Shown here: positions 17,180-25,833 of the stretch, piece after piece
How positions within the stretch are numbered: position 1 is the first letter of the stretch
How the letters are laid out: the number at the start of each line of letters is the position of its first letter
Source: an uncultured Acidimicrobiales bacterium
GTDB lineage: Bacteria > Actinomycetota > Acidimicrobiia > Acidimicrobiales > SHLQ01
Length of the DNA stretch: 64,000 bases
Assembly (NCBI GenBank): GCA_938041035.1
Contig: CALHYX010000023.1
Span: 62,001-126,000 of the forward strand
Direction of reading: 5' to 3'
The notes under the pieces: generated by a model
Database searches by the model: none
Seen by the model: only the letters and a program-made list of their open reading frames with translations
What the model was told of the DNA's origin: nothing
Made by a program: the position numbers and the translations under genes

Positions 17180-17257
17180 AGAATCCCGAGGTCGCTGCAT
17201 CCAAACCGTGGATCTCGGCGAAAGGCACGGTGAAACCTACCGAGGAGAACTACCGTC

Positions 17258-18073
17258 ATGAAGTCCGCCACCCTCCGCACTGCGATCGCGCTGCTTGGTG
17301 CCGTCGTCGCCATGCTCAGCTTGTCGCTGAGCCCGGCCGGCGCCCAAGACGGCGCCCGCATCCACCTCCTGCACGGCATCCCCGACACCGACGTCGATGT
17401 CTGGGCCGGCGGCGCCGCCGTGTTCGAAGGCTTTGCCTTCGGTGACACCCAGGATCTATCCGCTCTCGCCGGTGAGACCCTCGAGGGTCTGGAGGTTCGG
17501 CTCGCCGGCACCGAGGACGTCGCCATCGACGCCGGTGACGTGGCGCTCCCGGCCGAAGGCAACTTCACGGTCATCGCCCACCTCGACGCCGACGGCACCC
17601 CCGCCCTCGCCGTGTTCGAGAACGACGTGTCGACGCTGGCCGCCGGCCAGGGCCGGCTCGTGGTTCGTCACGCCGCCGCCGCCCCCGAGGTCGACGTGCT
17701 CGCCAACGGCGACGTCGCGTTCGCTGCGGTCCCGAACGGCGCCGAGGGCGTCGTCGACCTCGATGCGGGCACGATCAGCGCCTCGGTCGTCCCGGCCGGT
17801 GAGAGCGAGCCGGTCGTCATCGGCCCCGCCGACCTCCCGATCACCGACGGATCCAGCCTGACCGTCTACGCCGTGGGCTCGCTCGAGGGCGAGACGCTCA
17901 CGGTGCTGACCGAGTCGATCGACGGTCTCGGGTCGGCCCCGGCCGCCGTCAACACCGGCAACAGCCCGATCGACGGCGGGTCGAGCCTCCCGTTGATCGG
18001 TATCTCGTTGATCGGTGGTATCGCCCTGTTTGGCGCCGCCGTCGGCGGTCGCCGCCTGACCATCCGGGCCTGA
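17258..18073 (+). CDS. Secreted DUF4397 surface protein with LPxxG-type tail
   Basis: A 271-residue exported protein. The signal peptide (residues 1-29) ends at SPAGAQ. The mature part holds two DUF4397 repeats, each opening with an HLLHGIPDTDVDVW or VVRHAAAAPEVDVL segment. The C-terminus has LPLIG at 244-248, a hydrophobic stretch and a GGRR tail, the architecture of a sortase sorting signal. The next gene, a class F sortase, starts on the last base of this stop codon, so it is a natural substrate. GAGGAGAAC precedes the ATG at good spacing. Confidence 0.82.
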   Translation: MKSATLRTAIALLGAVVAMLSLSLSPAGAQDGARIHLLHGIPDTDVDVWAGGAAVFEGFAFGDTQDLSALAGETLEGLEVRLAGTEDVAIDAGDVALPAEGNFTVIAHLDADGTPALAVFENDVSTLAAGQGRLVVRHAAAAPEVDVLANGDVAFAAVPNGAEGVVDLDAGTISASVVPAGESEPVVIGPADLPITDGSSLTVYAVGSLEGETLTVLTESIDGLGSAPAAVNTGNSPIDGGSSLPLIGISLIGGIALFGAAVGGRRLTIRA

Positions 18074-18867
18074 TGCTCCCTCCGGCTCGGACTTCCCGTC
18101 GCTCGCTGTTCGCCCTCGGCCTTACGGCCCGGGGTGGGCGGCGGGCGTCGGCCGCGCTCGCCCTGGCGGCGGGGCTGACCCTCGCCGGCTGCGCCTCCGG
18201 TGGCGAAACGACCGAGTCGGCTGCCACGACGGTGCCCGAGGTCTTCGTCACCCCGGAGACCGGTACCGACGCCGACACCGCAGCCTCGGTGCCTCGCGAA
18301 ACCCGGCCCGACGACCCCGCGAGGCCGCGGTCGCCGTTGGCCGACCGGGTACAGCCTCTCGGTTCGGCGCTGGAGAACCCTGGGGCCGCCGTCGTTGCGG
18401 AACGGGCACCGGTCGCCATCACGATCGAGTCCCTGGGTGTCACCGACGCTCCCATCGATCCCGTCGGGGTCGAGCCGAACGGCGAGATGGAAATCCCGGG
18501 GGCCGAGCGGGTCGGTTGGTACCGCCACGGGGTCAGCCCGGGCGGTGCGGGGTCGGCCGTTCTGGCCGCCCACGTCGCCTTCGACGGCGTCGACGGCGTG
18601 TTCCGCTTTCTCACCGATCTCGATGCCGACGACACCTTCACCCTCACCTACGACGACGGATCCTCCATCGAGTTCGTCGTGCTGGGTCGGAACCAGTACG
18701 TGAAGGACGAACTACCCGCCGACCTGTTGTTCCAACGGGGCGGACCGCCCCGGGTGGCGCTCATCACCTGTGGCGGATCGTTCAACCGGGGCCTGAACAG
18801 CTACGACGACAACGTCGTCGCCTTCGCCGTGCCGGTCGATGAGGCTGTCACCGCGCTGGGTGCCTGA
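18073..18867 (+). CDS. Class F sortase, lipoprotein-type anchor
   Basis: A 264-residue class F sortase. The N-terminus is Arg-rich, then a hydrophobic stretch with a lipobox LAGC at Cys40. The catalytic triad is visible: His167 in LAAHVAFDG, Cys233 in ALITCGGSF and Arg239 in FNRGLNS, followed by the class F ending SYDDNVVAFAVP. The ATG overlaps the stop of the DUF4397 gene (TGATG), so the two are translationally coupled. An acidic, proline-rich spacer separates the anchor from the domain. Confidence 0.87.
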   Translation: MLPPARTSRRSLFALGLTARGGRRASAALALAAGLTLAGCASGGETTESAATTVPEVFVTPETGTDADTAASVPRETRPDDPARPRSPLADRVQPLGSALENPGAAVVAERAPVAITIESLGVTDAPIDPVGVEPNGEMEIPGAERVGWYRHGVSPGGAGSAVLAAHVAFDGVDGVFRFLTDLDADDTFTLTYDDGSSIEFVVLGRNQYVKDELPADLLFQRGGPPRVALITCGGSFNRGLNSYDDNVVAFAVPVDEAVTALGA

Positions 18868-18873
18868 AGACGG

Positions 18874-19587
18874 CTAGGTCGCCACCTCGGTGACGCAGAA
18901 GTCGTCGCCCATGGGCTTGGACGACTGGGTCGTGGGATCGGTTTCGCCGTAGAGCGAGGAAAGCATGCCCTTGACCATGCCCCGGTCGACCGCGCAGATC
19001 ACCGGGTGCTGAATGACCGCTTCGCCGAACGGGCAGTTTTCGCTCACGATGCGGAGTTGGCCCGAGGTCTTGTCGGTATGGGCCGCGAACCCGTGGGCGG
19101 TAAGCGCGTCGGCGACCGTGTGCAGCGCCGATCGGAACGACCGTTGGGCAGCGTCGTTGCCCAACGCCTCGGCCATGGTTTGGCCGTACTCGACGCCGAC
19201 GTCCTCCGCGAGTTGCTCGGCGTCTTCGGGAGCGAGTTTGGCCAACGCCCGGCCGAGCAGGTTGATCAAAACATCGTCGTGGCGGACCGGAACCGAGATC
19301 GACACCTGTTCCTGGGTCGTCTTGTAGCGCTTGGACGGTCGTCCGGCGCCCGACTCCTTGCGCGCCATGACCACCTCGAGGTACCCGCCGCTCGTGAGCT
19401 TGTCGAGGTGGTGGCGGGCCACGTTGGCGTGAAGGTCGAAGCGATCGGCGGTTTCGCCGGCGGTGATCCCCTCGCTGCGTTCGTGGGCGAAGAGGTAGAT
19501 CTCGCGCCGAGTGGGATCGCCGAAGGCTGAGGTGATGGCCGTGACGGCGGACGCGAAGTCCGTCGGGCTGAGGGGTGAGCGCTCCAC
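18874..19587 (-). CDS. SufR-like winged-helix regulator with C-terminal cysteines
   Basis: A 237-residue regulator. The N-terminal winged helix reads SAFGDPTRREIYLFAHE and ANVARHHLDKLTSGGYL, then GRPSKRYKTT, as in SufR/ArsR-like proteins. The C-terminal half ends with CPFGEAVIQHPVIC (Cys185 and Cys198, a C-x12-C pattern) and a third Cys at 231. This matches the arrangement in SufR, an iron-sulfur-sensing repressor. It is divergent from the Fe-S carrier gene mrp, which supports that role. The start is GTG 19587; TACACT ends 6 bases upstream, so the mRNA may be leaderless. Confidence 0.8.
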   Translation of the reverse strand: MERSPLSPTDFASAVTAITSAFGDPTRREIYLFAHERSEGITAGETADRFDLHANVARHHLDKLTSGGYLEVVMARKESGAGRPSKRYKTTQEQVSISVPVRHDDVLINLLGRALAKLAPEDAEQLAEDVGVEYGQTMAEALGNDAAQRSFRSALHTVADALTAHGFAAHTDKTSGQLRIVSENCPFGEAVIQHPVICAVDRGMVKGMLSSLYGETDPTTQSSKPMGDDFCVTEVAT

Positions 19588-19686
19588 ATCGATAGTGTAC
19601 CTACCGCTGCTCCCCGGGCTCAGGCGCAACCGCATCGCCGTCCGGATCGCACCGACTTCACCCTCCGAACATCCGAAAGAGGCCGC

Positions 19687-20829
19687 GTGGCCGTTACCGA
19701 ACCCCAGATCATCGAGGCGCTCCGCCCGGTGGAGGATCCCGAGCTTCATCGCAGCATCGTCGACCTCAAGATGGTGCGCGAGATCACCATCGATGGTGAG
19801 GCCGTCCAGGTCCAGATCGCCCTCACGGTCCCGGGCTGTCCACTGAAGAACGAGATCACCACCCGCGTTACCGACGCGGTGGTCGCCCTCGACGGGGTGG
19901 CGGCCGCCACCGTCGACTTCACGGTGATGACCGATGCCGAGCGCGAAGAGCTGCGCTTCTCGTTGCACGGTGACCCGGCCGCGTCCGCCGGCAGCCAGGC
20001 GGCGCACGGCCACGCCGAGGGCCGGGCCATACCGTTCGCCGATCCGGCCAGCAAGACACGCGTGCTGCTGATCGCCTCCGGCAAGGGCGGCGTGGGCAAG
20101 TCCTCGGTCACCGCCAACCTGTCGATCGCCCTCGCCAACCGCGGGCACCGCACCGCCGTGATCGATGCCGACGTGTGGGGTTTTTCCATTCCGCGCATGC
20201 TCGGCATTCAGCGGGCGCCAACCGTGATCGACGACATGTTGATCCCGCCCGAAACCCATGGCGTCCGGGCGATTTCGATGGGCTTTTTCGCCGAGGAGGA
20301 CCAGCCGGTGATGTGGCGCGGTCCCATGTTGCACAAGGCCCTCGAACAGTTCCTCACCGACGTGTTCTGGGACGACCCGGACTTCTTGTTGCTCGACCTT
20401 CCGCCCGGTACCGGCGACATCTCGCTGTCGCTGGCTTCGTTCCTGCCCCGCTCGGAGCTCTACGTCGTCACCACGCCGCAACCGGCCGCGCAGCGGGTGG
20501 CGCAGCGGGCCGCGTTCATGGCCGAAAAGGTCTCGCTCGACGTCAAGGGTGTCATCGAAAACATGAGCTGGTTCACCGGCGACGACGGAACGCGTTACGA
20601 ACTCTTCGGCGCCGGCGGCGGCGCCGACCTGGCCCAGCGCCTCGAGGTGCCGCTCATCGGCCAGGTGCCGCTGCTCACCCCGCTGCGCGAAGGGTCCGAT
20701 TCGGGCAATCCCATCGTTGCCACCGATCCCGACGGCGAAGCGGGCAAGATCTTTGCCGAGATGGCTCGGGTCATCGACGAAGATCTGCGCCCGACCCGGC
20801 GCTACAACTCCGAACTCAAACTTCTCTAA
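19687..20829 (+). CDS. mrp: Mrp/ApbC iron-sulfur carrier ATPase
   Basis: A 380-residue P-loop NTPase that carries [4Fe-4S] clusters to target apoproteins. The N-terminal MIP18/DUF59 domain (residues 1-95) has VEDPELHRSIVDLKMV and the PGCPLK cysteine. The deviant Walker A is SGKGGVGKSS, followed by DADVWGFSIPRML and DLPPGTGD. The bridging CxxC near IENMSWF seen in many bacterial ApbC proteins is absent (the segment reads FTGDDGTRYELFG), as in other actinobacterial members. The start is GTG with AAAGAGG upstream. The divergent SufR-like gene is likely its regulator. Confidence 0.9.
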   Translation: MAVTEPQIIEALRPVEDPELHRSIVDLKMVREITIDGEAVQVQIALTVPGCPLKNEITTRVTDAVVALDGVAAATVDFTVMTDAEREELRFSLHGDPAASAGSQAAHGHAEGRAIPFADPASKTRVLLIASGKGGVGKSSVTANLSIALANRGHRTAVIDADVWGFSIPRMLGIQRAPTVIDDMLIPPETHGVRAISMGFFAEEDQPVMWRGPMLHKALEQFLTDVFWDDPDFLLLDLPPGTGDISLSLASFLPRSELYVVTTPQPAAQRVAQRAAFMAEKVSLDVKGVIENMSWFTGDDGTRYELFGAGGGADLAQRLEVPLIGQVPLLTPLREGSDSGNPIVATDPDGEAGKIFAEMARVIDEDLRPTRRYNSELKLL

Positions 20830-20864
20830 CCGGCGCTCTTCGGCGCTTCTCAGAAAGGCCCCTC

Positions 20865-21098
20865 GTGGAACTGCGAATTGGCATCAGCCGCTCACCCAAA
20901 GAGATCGTCGTCGAACTCGATGACGACGCGGACGTGAAGGCGATCAAAGAGCAGGTCGAGGCCGCCGTCGGCGGCGAGTCGACGGTTTTGTGGATGGTCG
21001 ACAAGAAGGGTCGTGAGGTCGGCGTGGCCTCTCGGCTGGTGTCCTACATCGACTTCGGCACCCCGAACTCCGGCCCCGGCATCGGCTTCGGCAGCTAG
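20865..21098 (+). CDS. DUF3107 small protein
   Basis: A 77-residue protein of the DUF3107 family, restricted largely to actinobacteria and of unknown function. The pattern ELRIGISRSPKEIVVELDDD, then DKKGREVGVASRLVSYIDFG, matches the family throughout. It begins at GTG 20865 (AGAAAGG upstream), 35 bases after mrp, and is probably in the same transcript. A short hairpin follows at 21105. Confidence 0.8.
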   Translation: MELRIGISRSPKEIVVELDDDADVKAIKEQVEAAVGGESTVLWMVDKKGREVGVASRLVSYIDFGTPNSGPGIGFGS

Positions 21099-21104
21099 GC
21101 GCCT

Positions 21105-21122
21105 CGCAGCGATGGCGCTGCG
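21105..21122 (+). terminator. Short GC hairpin after DUF3107
   Basis: CGCAGCG-ATGG-CGCTGCG is a perfect 7-bp stem with a 4-base loop, 6 bases after the DUF3107 stop. There is no strong T-tract (AACGTTCT follows), so termination is possible but not certain. Confidence 0.45.
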
Positions 21123-21146
21123 AACGTTCTGATCTAGCCTCACGGG

Positions 21147-22664
21147 ATGGCCAGCCTTGGCGATCTCGCCCGCGAACGCACCGAATTGGAACCGGCCGAG
21201 GTGCTGCACCTGCAACGCCTCGCTCGGCTCTGGGGGTTGCTGGCCGACATGAGTGCGGCCGATCTGTTGCTGTTTGCGCCGACCCGCCAGGACGGCCAGT
21301 ACGTCGTTCTCGGCCACGTTCGACCGACGACCGCATCGACGATCTATCCCACCGACCCCATCGGGCGCACCTTCGACCGGCAGAGTCGACCCCTGGTGGC
21401 GACCGCACTCGAGCAGGGCCGTGAGGTCGAGGGCGAGCTGCGCCTGCCGTCGACGGGGGAGGACCCCGCCGTCGTGCTCTCGGTGCCGGTGCGCTTCGAC
21501 GGCCAGGTCGTCGCGGTGCTGTCACGGGAGTCGCCGGGCGCGACCGGCCGTCCACTCAGCGAGTTGGAGCGCACTTACCGACGGGTGTTCCTGCGTTTCT
21601 CCAACATGATCGCGAGCGGCCACTACCCGTTCGCCCACGACGAGGCCGAGCAGTTTCGGGCGCCGCGGGTGGGCGACGGGATGATCACGCTCGACGTCGA
21701 CCGGCGGGTGGAATTCGCCTCGCCGAACGCGGTGTCGGCATTCCACAAGCTGGGGGTGCACCGCTACGCCGTCGGTCGGCGGTTCGAGGAGCTCGGGCTC
21801 GACGAGCAGATGGTTCGCAAGGCGTACTCGACGCGTGAACCGGTCACCGTCGAACTCGACCGGGGGGCCGACACCACCGTGATCGTTCGGTGTGTTCCGT
21901 TGCTCGAAGACGGCGAGGTCGCCGGGGCCATGATCGGCCTGCGAGATATCTCCGAGCTGCGCCGTCGCGACCGGCTGTTGATGTCGAAGGACGCGACGAT
22001 TCGAGAGATTCACCACCGGGTGAAGAACAACCTCCAGACGATTTCGTCGTTGTTGCGGCTGCAGAGTCGGCGGCTCGAATCACCGGAGGCGAAAGAAGCA
22101 CTCGATCAGTCCGTGCGCCGGATCGCCTCGATCGCCCTCGTGCACGAGACGCTTGCCACCGATTCGGCCGACGGCGACGGCGATGGCGATGCGGTGGCCT
22201 TCGTCGACATCGTGAAGCCGATCGTGCGGCTCGTCGAGGAGGGACTGAGTTCGCCGGAGCGGCCGTTGTTCTTCGACGTGCGCGGTGAGGCCGGCGAGCT
22301 CTCGAGTGAGACGGCCATGCCGCTCGCAGTGGTTATCACCGAGTTGTTGCAAAACGCCGTCGATCACGCGTATCCGGGCCGCACGCCGGACACCCCGGGC
22401 ACGGTCGCGATCGTGCTTTCCGCCGACTCCGACCACGTCGAGGTCGAGATCACCGACGACGGCGTGGGGGTCGACGACGATTTCACGCTCGACGGCGATC
22501 TCGGGCTGGGGCTCACGATCGTGCGCACGTTCATCGAGGGAGAACTGGGGGGAACGATCTCGATGTCTTCGGGGGGCGGTCCCGCCGGTAGAGCGGGCAC
22601 GGTGGTGCGGCTACGGGTGCCGAAACCCGAGCTTCAGGCTCCGGTCCGGGTCACCGACGTGTGA
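21147..22664 (+). CDS. pdtaS: PdtaS-like sensor histidine kinase
   Basis: A 505-residue cytosolic HWE/HisKA_2 kinase of the PdtaS type, which phosphorylates an ANTAR-type RNA-binding response regulator in mycobacteria. Order: GAF domain (1-145), PAS (170-270), dimerisation helix with the phospho-acceptor HHRVKNNLQTISSLLRLQSR near residue 290, then the ATPase with ELLQNAVDHAY (N box), DDGVG (G1) and LGLGLTIV (G2). No membrane segment is seen. No PdtaR-type partner lies beside it in the window, which is also the case in many actinobacteria. Confidence 0.88.
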   Translation: MASLGDLARERTELEPAEVLHLQRLARLWGLLADMSAADLLLFAPTRQDGQYVVLGHVRPTTASTIYPTDPIGRTFDRQSRPLVATALEQGREVEGELRLPSTGEDPAVVLSVPVRFDGQVVAVLSRESPGATGRPLSELERTYRRVFLRFSNMIASGHYPFAHDEAEQFRAPRVGDGMITLDVDRRVEFASPNAVSAFHKLGVHRYAVGRRFEELGLDEQMVRKAYSTREPVTVELDRGADTTVIVRCVPLLEDGEVAGAMIGLRDISELRRRDRLLMSKDATIREIHHRVKNNLQTISSLLRLQSRRLESPEAKEALDQSVRRIASIALVHETLATDSADGDGDGDAVAFVDIVKPIVRLVEEGLSSPERPLFFDVRGEAGELSSETAMPLAVVITELLQNAVDHAYPGRTPDTPGTVAIVLSADSDHVEVEITDDGVGVDDDFTLDGDLGLGLTIVRTFIEGELGGTISMSSGGGPAGRAGTVVRLRVPKPELQAPVRVTDV

Positions 22665-22665
22665 G

Positions 22666-22974
22666 CTAGTGGCGAGCGAGGGCGCTCTTTTGGGACTTCA
22701 CCCAACGGCGCCGAAGCTTGCGGCGTTCATCCTCGGAGGTCCCGCCCCAGACGCCGGAGTCCTGATTGGTGGTCAGGGCGAAATCGAGGCACTTGTTCTG
22801 GGCCGGGCAGGTGTTGCACACCTCTTTGGCCGAGGCGATCTGATCGACCGCAGGGCCGGTGGTGCCGACCGGAAAGAACAGGTCCGGGTCGGTGTCGCGA
22901 CATGCCGCGTCGATACGCCAATCCGGTTCCTGACCGAATCCAAGGCTGTCGTTCCGGCTCTCGATGAGCGTCAC
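22666..22974 (-). CDS. WhiB-family iron-sulfur regulator
   Basis: A 102-residue WhiB-like protein, an actinobacterial [4Fe-4S] transcription factor. The four cluster cysteines are Cys25 (DAACRDTD), Cys53 and Cys56 (EVCNTC) and Cys62 (KCLDFAL), followed by the GVWGGTSEDERR turn and a basic C-terminus. I chose GTG 22974 because GGGAGGG sits 7 bases upstream; ATG 23001 would remove the ribosome site. It resembles WhiB1/WhiB2-type short members. Upstream, the 262 bases to the next gene probably hold its promoter. Confidence 0.92.
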   Translation of the reverse strand: MTLIESRNDSLGFGQEPDWRIDAACRDTDPDLFFPVGTTGPAVDQIASAKEVCNTCPAQNKCLDFALTTNQDSGVWGGTSEDERRKLRRRWVKSQKSALARH

Positions 22975-23236
22975 AGGTAATGCCCTCCCAAAATATGCCA
23001 TCGCCCAGATGGTTTTTGTCGAATCCCCACGTCGGCGAAATGAAACGCGTTTCACCGATCACGCAGAACGTACTTGGTCCCACCGAGAGTGGCAAGGGGG
23101 GATTTCTTCGCCGCTTGTGGTAGGCGTTGGGCGTACGGCTGTCGTCCGCCGGGCGGGCGGCCCCGCGAAAACCGCGGGTTTTGGCGGGCTGGAGCCCTGC
23201 TCCCATGACGATCGGAATTTCTCGGTGAACGCTCAA

Positions 23237-23959
23237 ATGAACACGCAGAATCGGCCAGAAAATTCTTCGCCACCCCTCGTGATCGCGCATCGCGGGGCGT
23301 CGGCGAGCCATCCGGAGAACACGATCGAGGCCTTTGCCGCCGCGGCCGATCAGGGGGCGGACTGGGTCGAACTCGACGTTCGCCGAACCGCCGATGGCGC
23401 CCTCGCGGTCCATCACGACCCGCACCTCGCCGACGGCCGCGCCATCGTGGACTGCGCGGCGGCGGATCTGCCCGCCTCGGTCCCCGATCTCGCCGCCGCC
23501 GTGCGGGCGTGTGGCTCGATGGGGGTCAACGTCGAGATCAAGAACGACCCCGGTGAGCCGGACTGGGATCCCACCCACGCCGTCGCCCGCGCCGCGATGC
23601 CCGTCATCGCCGACCTGTTGGCGCCCGACCGGGTGTTGGTCACCTCGTTCACCCCCGGCGACGTCGATCTGGTCGCCGCCCTCGACCCCGAGATGCCCAC
23701 CGGCTTGTTGACCGTGGCGACCGGCGCGGATGTGCTGCGCGACCTCGAAGCCGCCCACCGCGGCGGGCACGTCGCCTACCACCCCCACGTCGCCACGGTC
23801 ACCGCCGAACTGATCGAGCGGGCGCACGAGCTCGGCCTCATCCTCAACACCTGGACCATCGACGACCCCGACCGCATCGCGGAGCTGGCCGGCTTCGGCA
23901 TCGATGGCGTGGTGACCAACGACCCGGCGCTCGGCCGGCGGGTCATCGATTCGCTTTAG
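23237..23959 (+). CDS. Glycerophosphodiester phosphodiesterase
   Basis: A 240-residue GDPD-family enzyme that hydrolyses glycerophosphodiesters to glycerol-3-phosphate and an alcohol. The active-site motif is VIAHRGASASHPENTIEAF at residues 15-33, then the metal-binding ELDVRR and HHDP segments; the C-terminal part has TIDDPDRIAELAGFGIDGVVTNDP. No signal peptide is evident. ATG 23237 is used; GTG 23225 is an alternative. The last 4 bases overlap the convergent lipid-kinase gene. Confidence 0.88.
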   Translation: MNTQNRPENSSPPLVIAHRGASASHPENTIEAFAAAADQGADWVELDVRRTADGALAVHHDPHLADGRAIVDCAAADLPASVPDLAAAVRACGSMGVNVEIKNDPGEPDWDPTHAVARAAMPVIADLLAPDRVLVTSFTPGDVDLVAALDPEMPTGLLTVATGADVLRDLEAAHRGGHVAYHPHVATVTAELIERAHELGLILNTWTIDDPDRIAELAGFGIDGVVTNDPALGRRVIDSL

Positions 23960-24891
23960 CTGTTGCCCTCGCCGTCGGCCACCGGCATGACGAGGCGCAG
24001 CACCTCGGGCTCGTGGGTGAAGGTGAGTTCGGTGACGTCGCCGAGGTAGTCGCCGTCGAGTTGATACGGGACCGGGTGGTCGGCCCGAAGCGTCATCGAC
24101 GTGACGTCGCCGCGGTGGTGGACGTGACGGTTTTTGCCGAGGCCCGGCTTGCCGCTGAGCGCCGCCGTGGCCAGCCGCAGGATCGAGTCGACCCGCAGCT
24201 TCTTGATCGTGACGACGGCCAGCGACCGGTCGAGGGTGGCCTCCGGCGCGATATCGAACGCGCGCGTACCGAGATAGGTGTAGGGGTTGGTGTTCATCAC
24301 GATCGAGAACGACGAGTCGACCTCGGTACCGTCGCCAAACCGCACGGTGAATGCGCTCTTGCGGCGGTCGTAGTGCTTGAACCAGGTGGCGACGGCCGCC
24401 CACACGAACAGGGGATGGCCGGCGTAGCGCTTCAGTCCACCGCGCTTTTCGACCTGCTCGACGACGGCGGCGTCGAATCCCACGCCGGTGTGGAACAAGA
24501 AGTAGCGCCCGTTGGCGACGCCGAGCCCAACCTGGCGAAACGACCCCAGCGCCAGCGATTCGAGCAGGCCGGCGGTGGCCTCGACCGGATCATCGGACAG
24601 TCCGAGCGTGCGGGCGAAGACGTTGGTCGAGCCCCCGGGCAGGGGAGCGAGCGCCGTAGCGGTGCCGGCCAACCCGTTGGCCGCCTCGTTCAGGGTTCCG
24701 TCCCCGCCGAGCACGACGACGACGTCGGTTCCCTCGCGCGCGGCGCTCTGGGCCAGCCGGGTGGCGTGGCCCCGACGGCTCGTCTCGGCCACGGTGACGT
24801 CATGGTCGGCCGACAACGCCTTTTTGATCACGACCCGTCCCCGGGCGGTGACCGAGGAGGCCGAGGCGTTCACGAGTAGGAGGACCTTCAC
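23956..24891 (-). CDS. Diacylglycerol kinase-like lipid kinase
   Basis: A 311-residue kinase of the DAGK/LCB5 fold. It carries VLGGDGTLNEAANGL near residue 65, then PLPGGSTNVFAR (the second nucleotide-binding loop), HTGVGFDAAVV, and a C-terminal beta domain ending in YQLDGDYLGDVTELTF. Members phosphorylate diacylglycerol or related lipids. The start GTG 24891 has AAAGG about 8 bases upstream; an earlier start would add low-complexity sequence. Confidence 0.87.
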   Translation of the reverse strand: MKVLLLVNASASSVTARGRVVIKKALSADHDVTVAETSRRGHATRLAQSAAREGTDVVVVLGGDGTLNEAANGLAGTATALAPLPGGSTNVFARTLGLSDDPVEATAGLLESLALGSFRQVGLGVANGRYFLFHTGVGFDAAVVEQVEKRGGLKRYAGHPLFVWAAVATWFKHYDRRKSAFTVRFGDGTEVDSSFSIVMNTNPYTYLGTRAFDIAPEATLDRSLAVVTIKKLRVDSILRLATAALSGKPGLGKNRHVHHRGDVTSMTLRADHPVPYQLDGDYLGDVTELTFTHEPEVLRLVMPVADGEGNS

Positions 24892-25051
24892 CGCCAACGC
24901 CTTTCCGGGTTCTGCGCGTCGCTGGAAGCGCTCAAAGTAGCAGCGCCGGGCGATCCGGCCGCGCCACGGGCCGCTCGGCGAGTTGTTATCGGCCAGTAAC
25001 TTTTTGCCGCACAAGTTTGAAGTGGCCCGCTCGGACCGAAACAATGAGCCA

Positions 25052-25825
25052 ATGAACATAGTCGTCTGTGTCAAGCAGATCCCCGACCCGGCTGACCCGG
25101 GCGCGCTGGATCCCGAAACCAAGACCCTGAAGCGAGACGTCAAGCTCATCTTGGATGAGTCCGACTCCTACGGTGTCGAGATGGCCCTCCAGTTGGCCGG
25201 AGACGAAGGCACGGTGAGCCTGGTCTCGATGGCCCCGAACAGCGAGGTCGGCGGTCTGCGCACGGCGCTCGCCATGGGCGCCGAGAGCGCGGTCCTGGTG
25301 TCCGACGACGCCTTGAAGGGCTCCGATGCGCTCACCACCGCCAAGGTGCTCGCCGCCGCCATCGCCAAGTCGAGCCCCGACCTGGTCATCGCCGCCACCG
25401 AGTCGAGCGATGGCTACACCGGCACCGTCCCCGAGCAGATCGCGGCGCTCATGGACCTGCCCTCGGTCACCTTTGCCAAAGAGATCGCCCTCGACGGCGG
25501 CACGGCCAAGGTCAAGCGCCAGACCGAGTCGGGTTACGACTCCGTCGAGTGCCCGCTGCCGTGCCTCGTTTCGGTCACCGCCGGCGTGGTGGAGCCTCGG
25601 TACCCCTCGTTCAAAGGCATCATGGCCGCCAAGGCCAAGCCGGTCGAAGAGGTCACCGTCGCCGATCTCGGCCTCGACGCCGGATCGGTCGGTTGGGCCG
25701 GAGCCGGCCAGGAAATCGTGTCCATCGAAGATGCCCCGGCCCGCGAGGCCGGCGAGGTCATCGAAGACGAAGGGGACGCCCACGAGCGCATCGTGGCCTT
25801 CCTCGACGAGTTGAAAGTTCTGTAG
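25052..25825 (+). CDS. etfB: Electron transfer flavoprotein beta subunit
   Basis: The 257-residue small subunit of ETF, which takes electrons from acyl-CoA dehydrogenases to the respiratory chain. It opens with MNIVVCVKQIPDPADPG, holds the AMP-binding region ATESSDGYTGTVPEQIAALMD, and has the conserved recognition-loop type stretch VECPLPCLVSVTAGVVEPRYPSF. It is 8 bases ahead of etfA with AGGAGGAACC between. The window also carries an acyl-CoA dehydrogenase at 34196 that could use it. Confidence 0.94.
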   Translation: MNIVVCVKQIPDPADPGALDPETKTLKRDVKLILDESDSYGVEMALQLAGDEGTVSLVSMAPNSEVGGLRTALAMGAESAVLVSDDALKGSDALTTAKVLAAAIAKSSPDLVIAATESSDGYTGTVPEQIAALMDLPSVTFAKEIALDGGTAKVKRQTESGYDSVECPLPCLVSVTAGVVEPRYPSFKGIMAAKAKPVEEVTVADLGLDAGSVGWAGAGQEIVSIEDAPAREAGEVIEDEGDAHERIVAFLDELKVL

Positions 25826-25833
25826 GAGGAACC

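Noticed and set aside
22727..24403. A 558-codon minus-strand frame across whiB and the GDPD gene
   Set aside because: It runs antisense through the GDPD catalytic region and over whiB in another frame; both of those are well supported.
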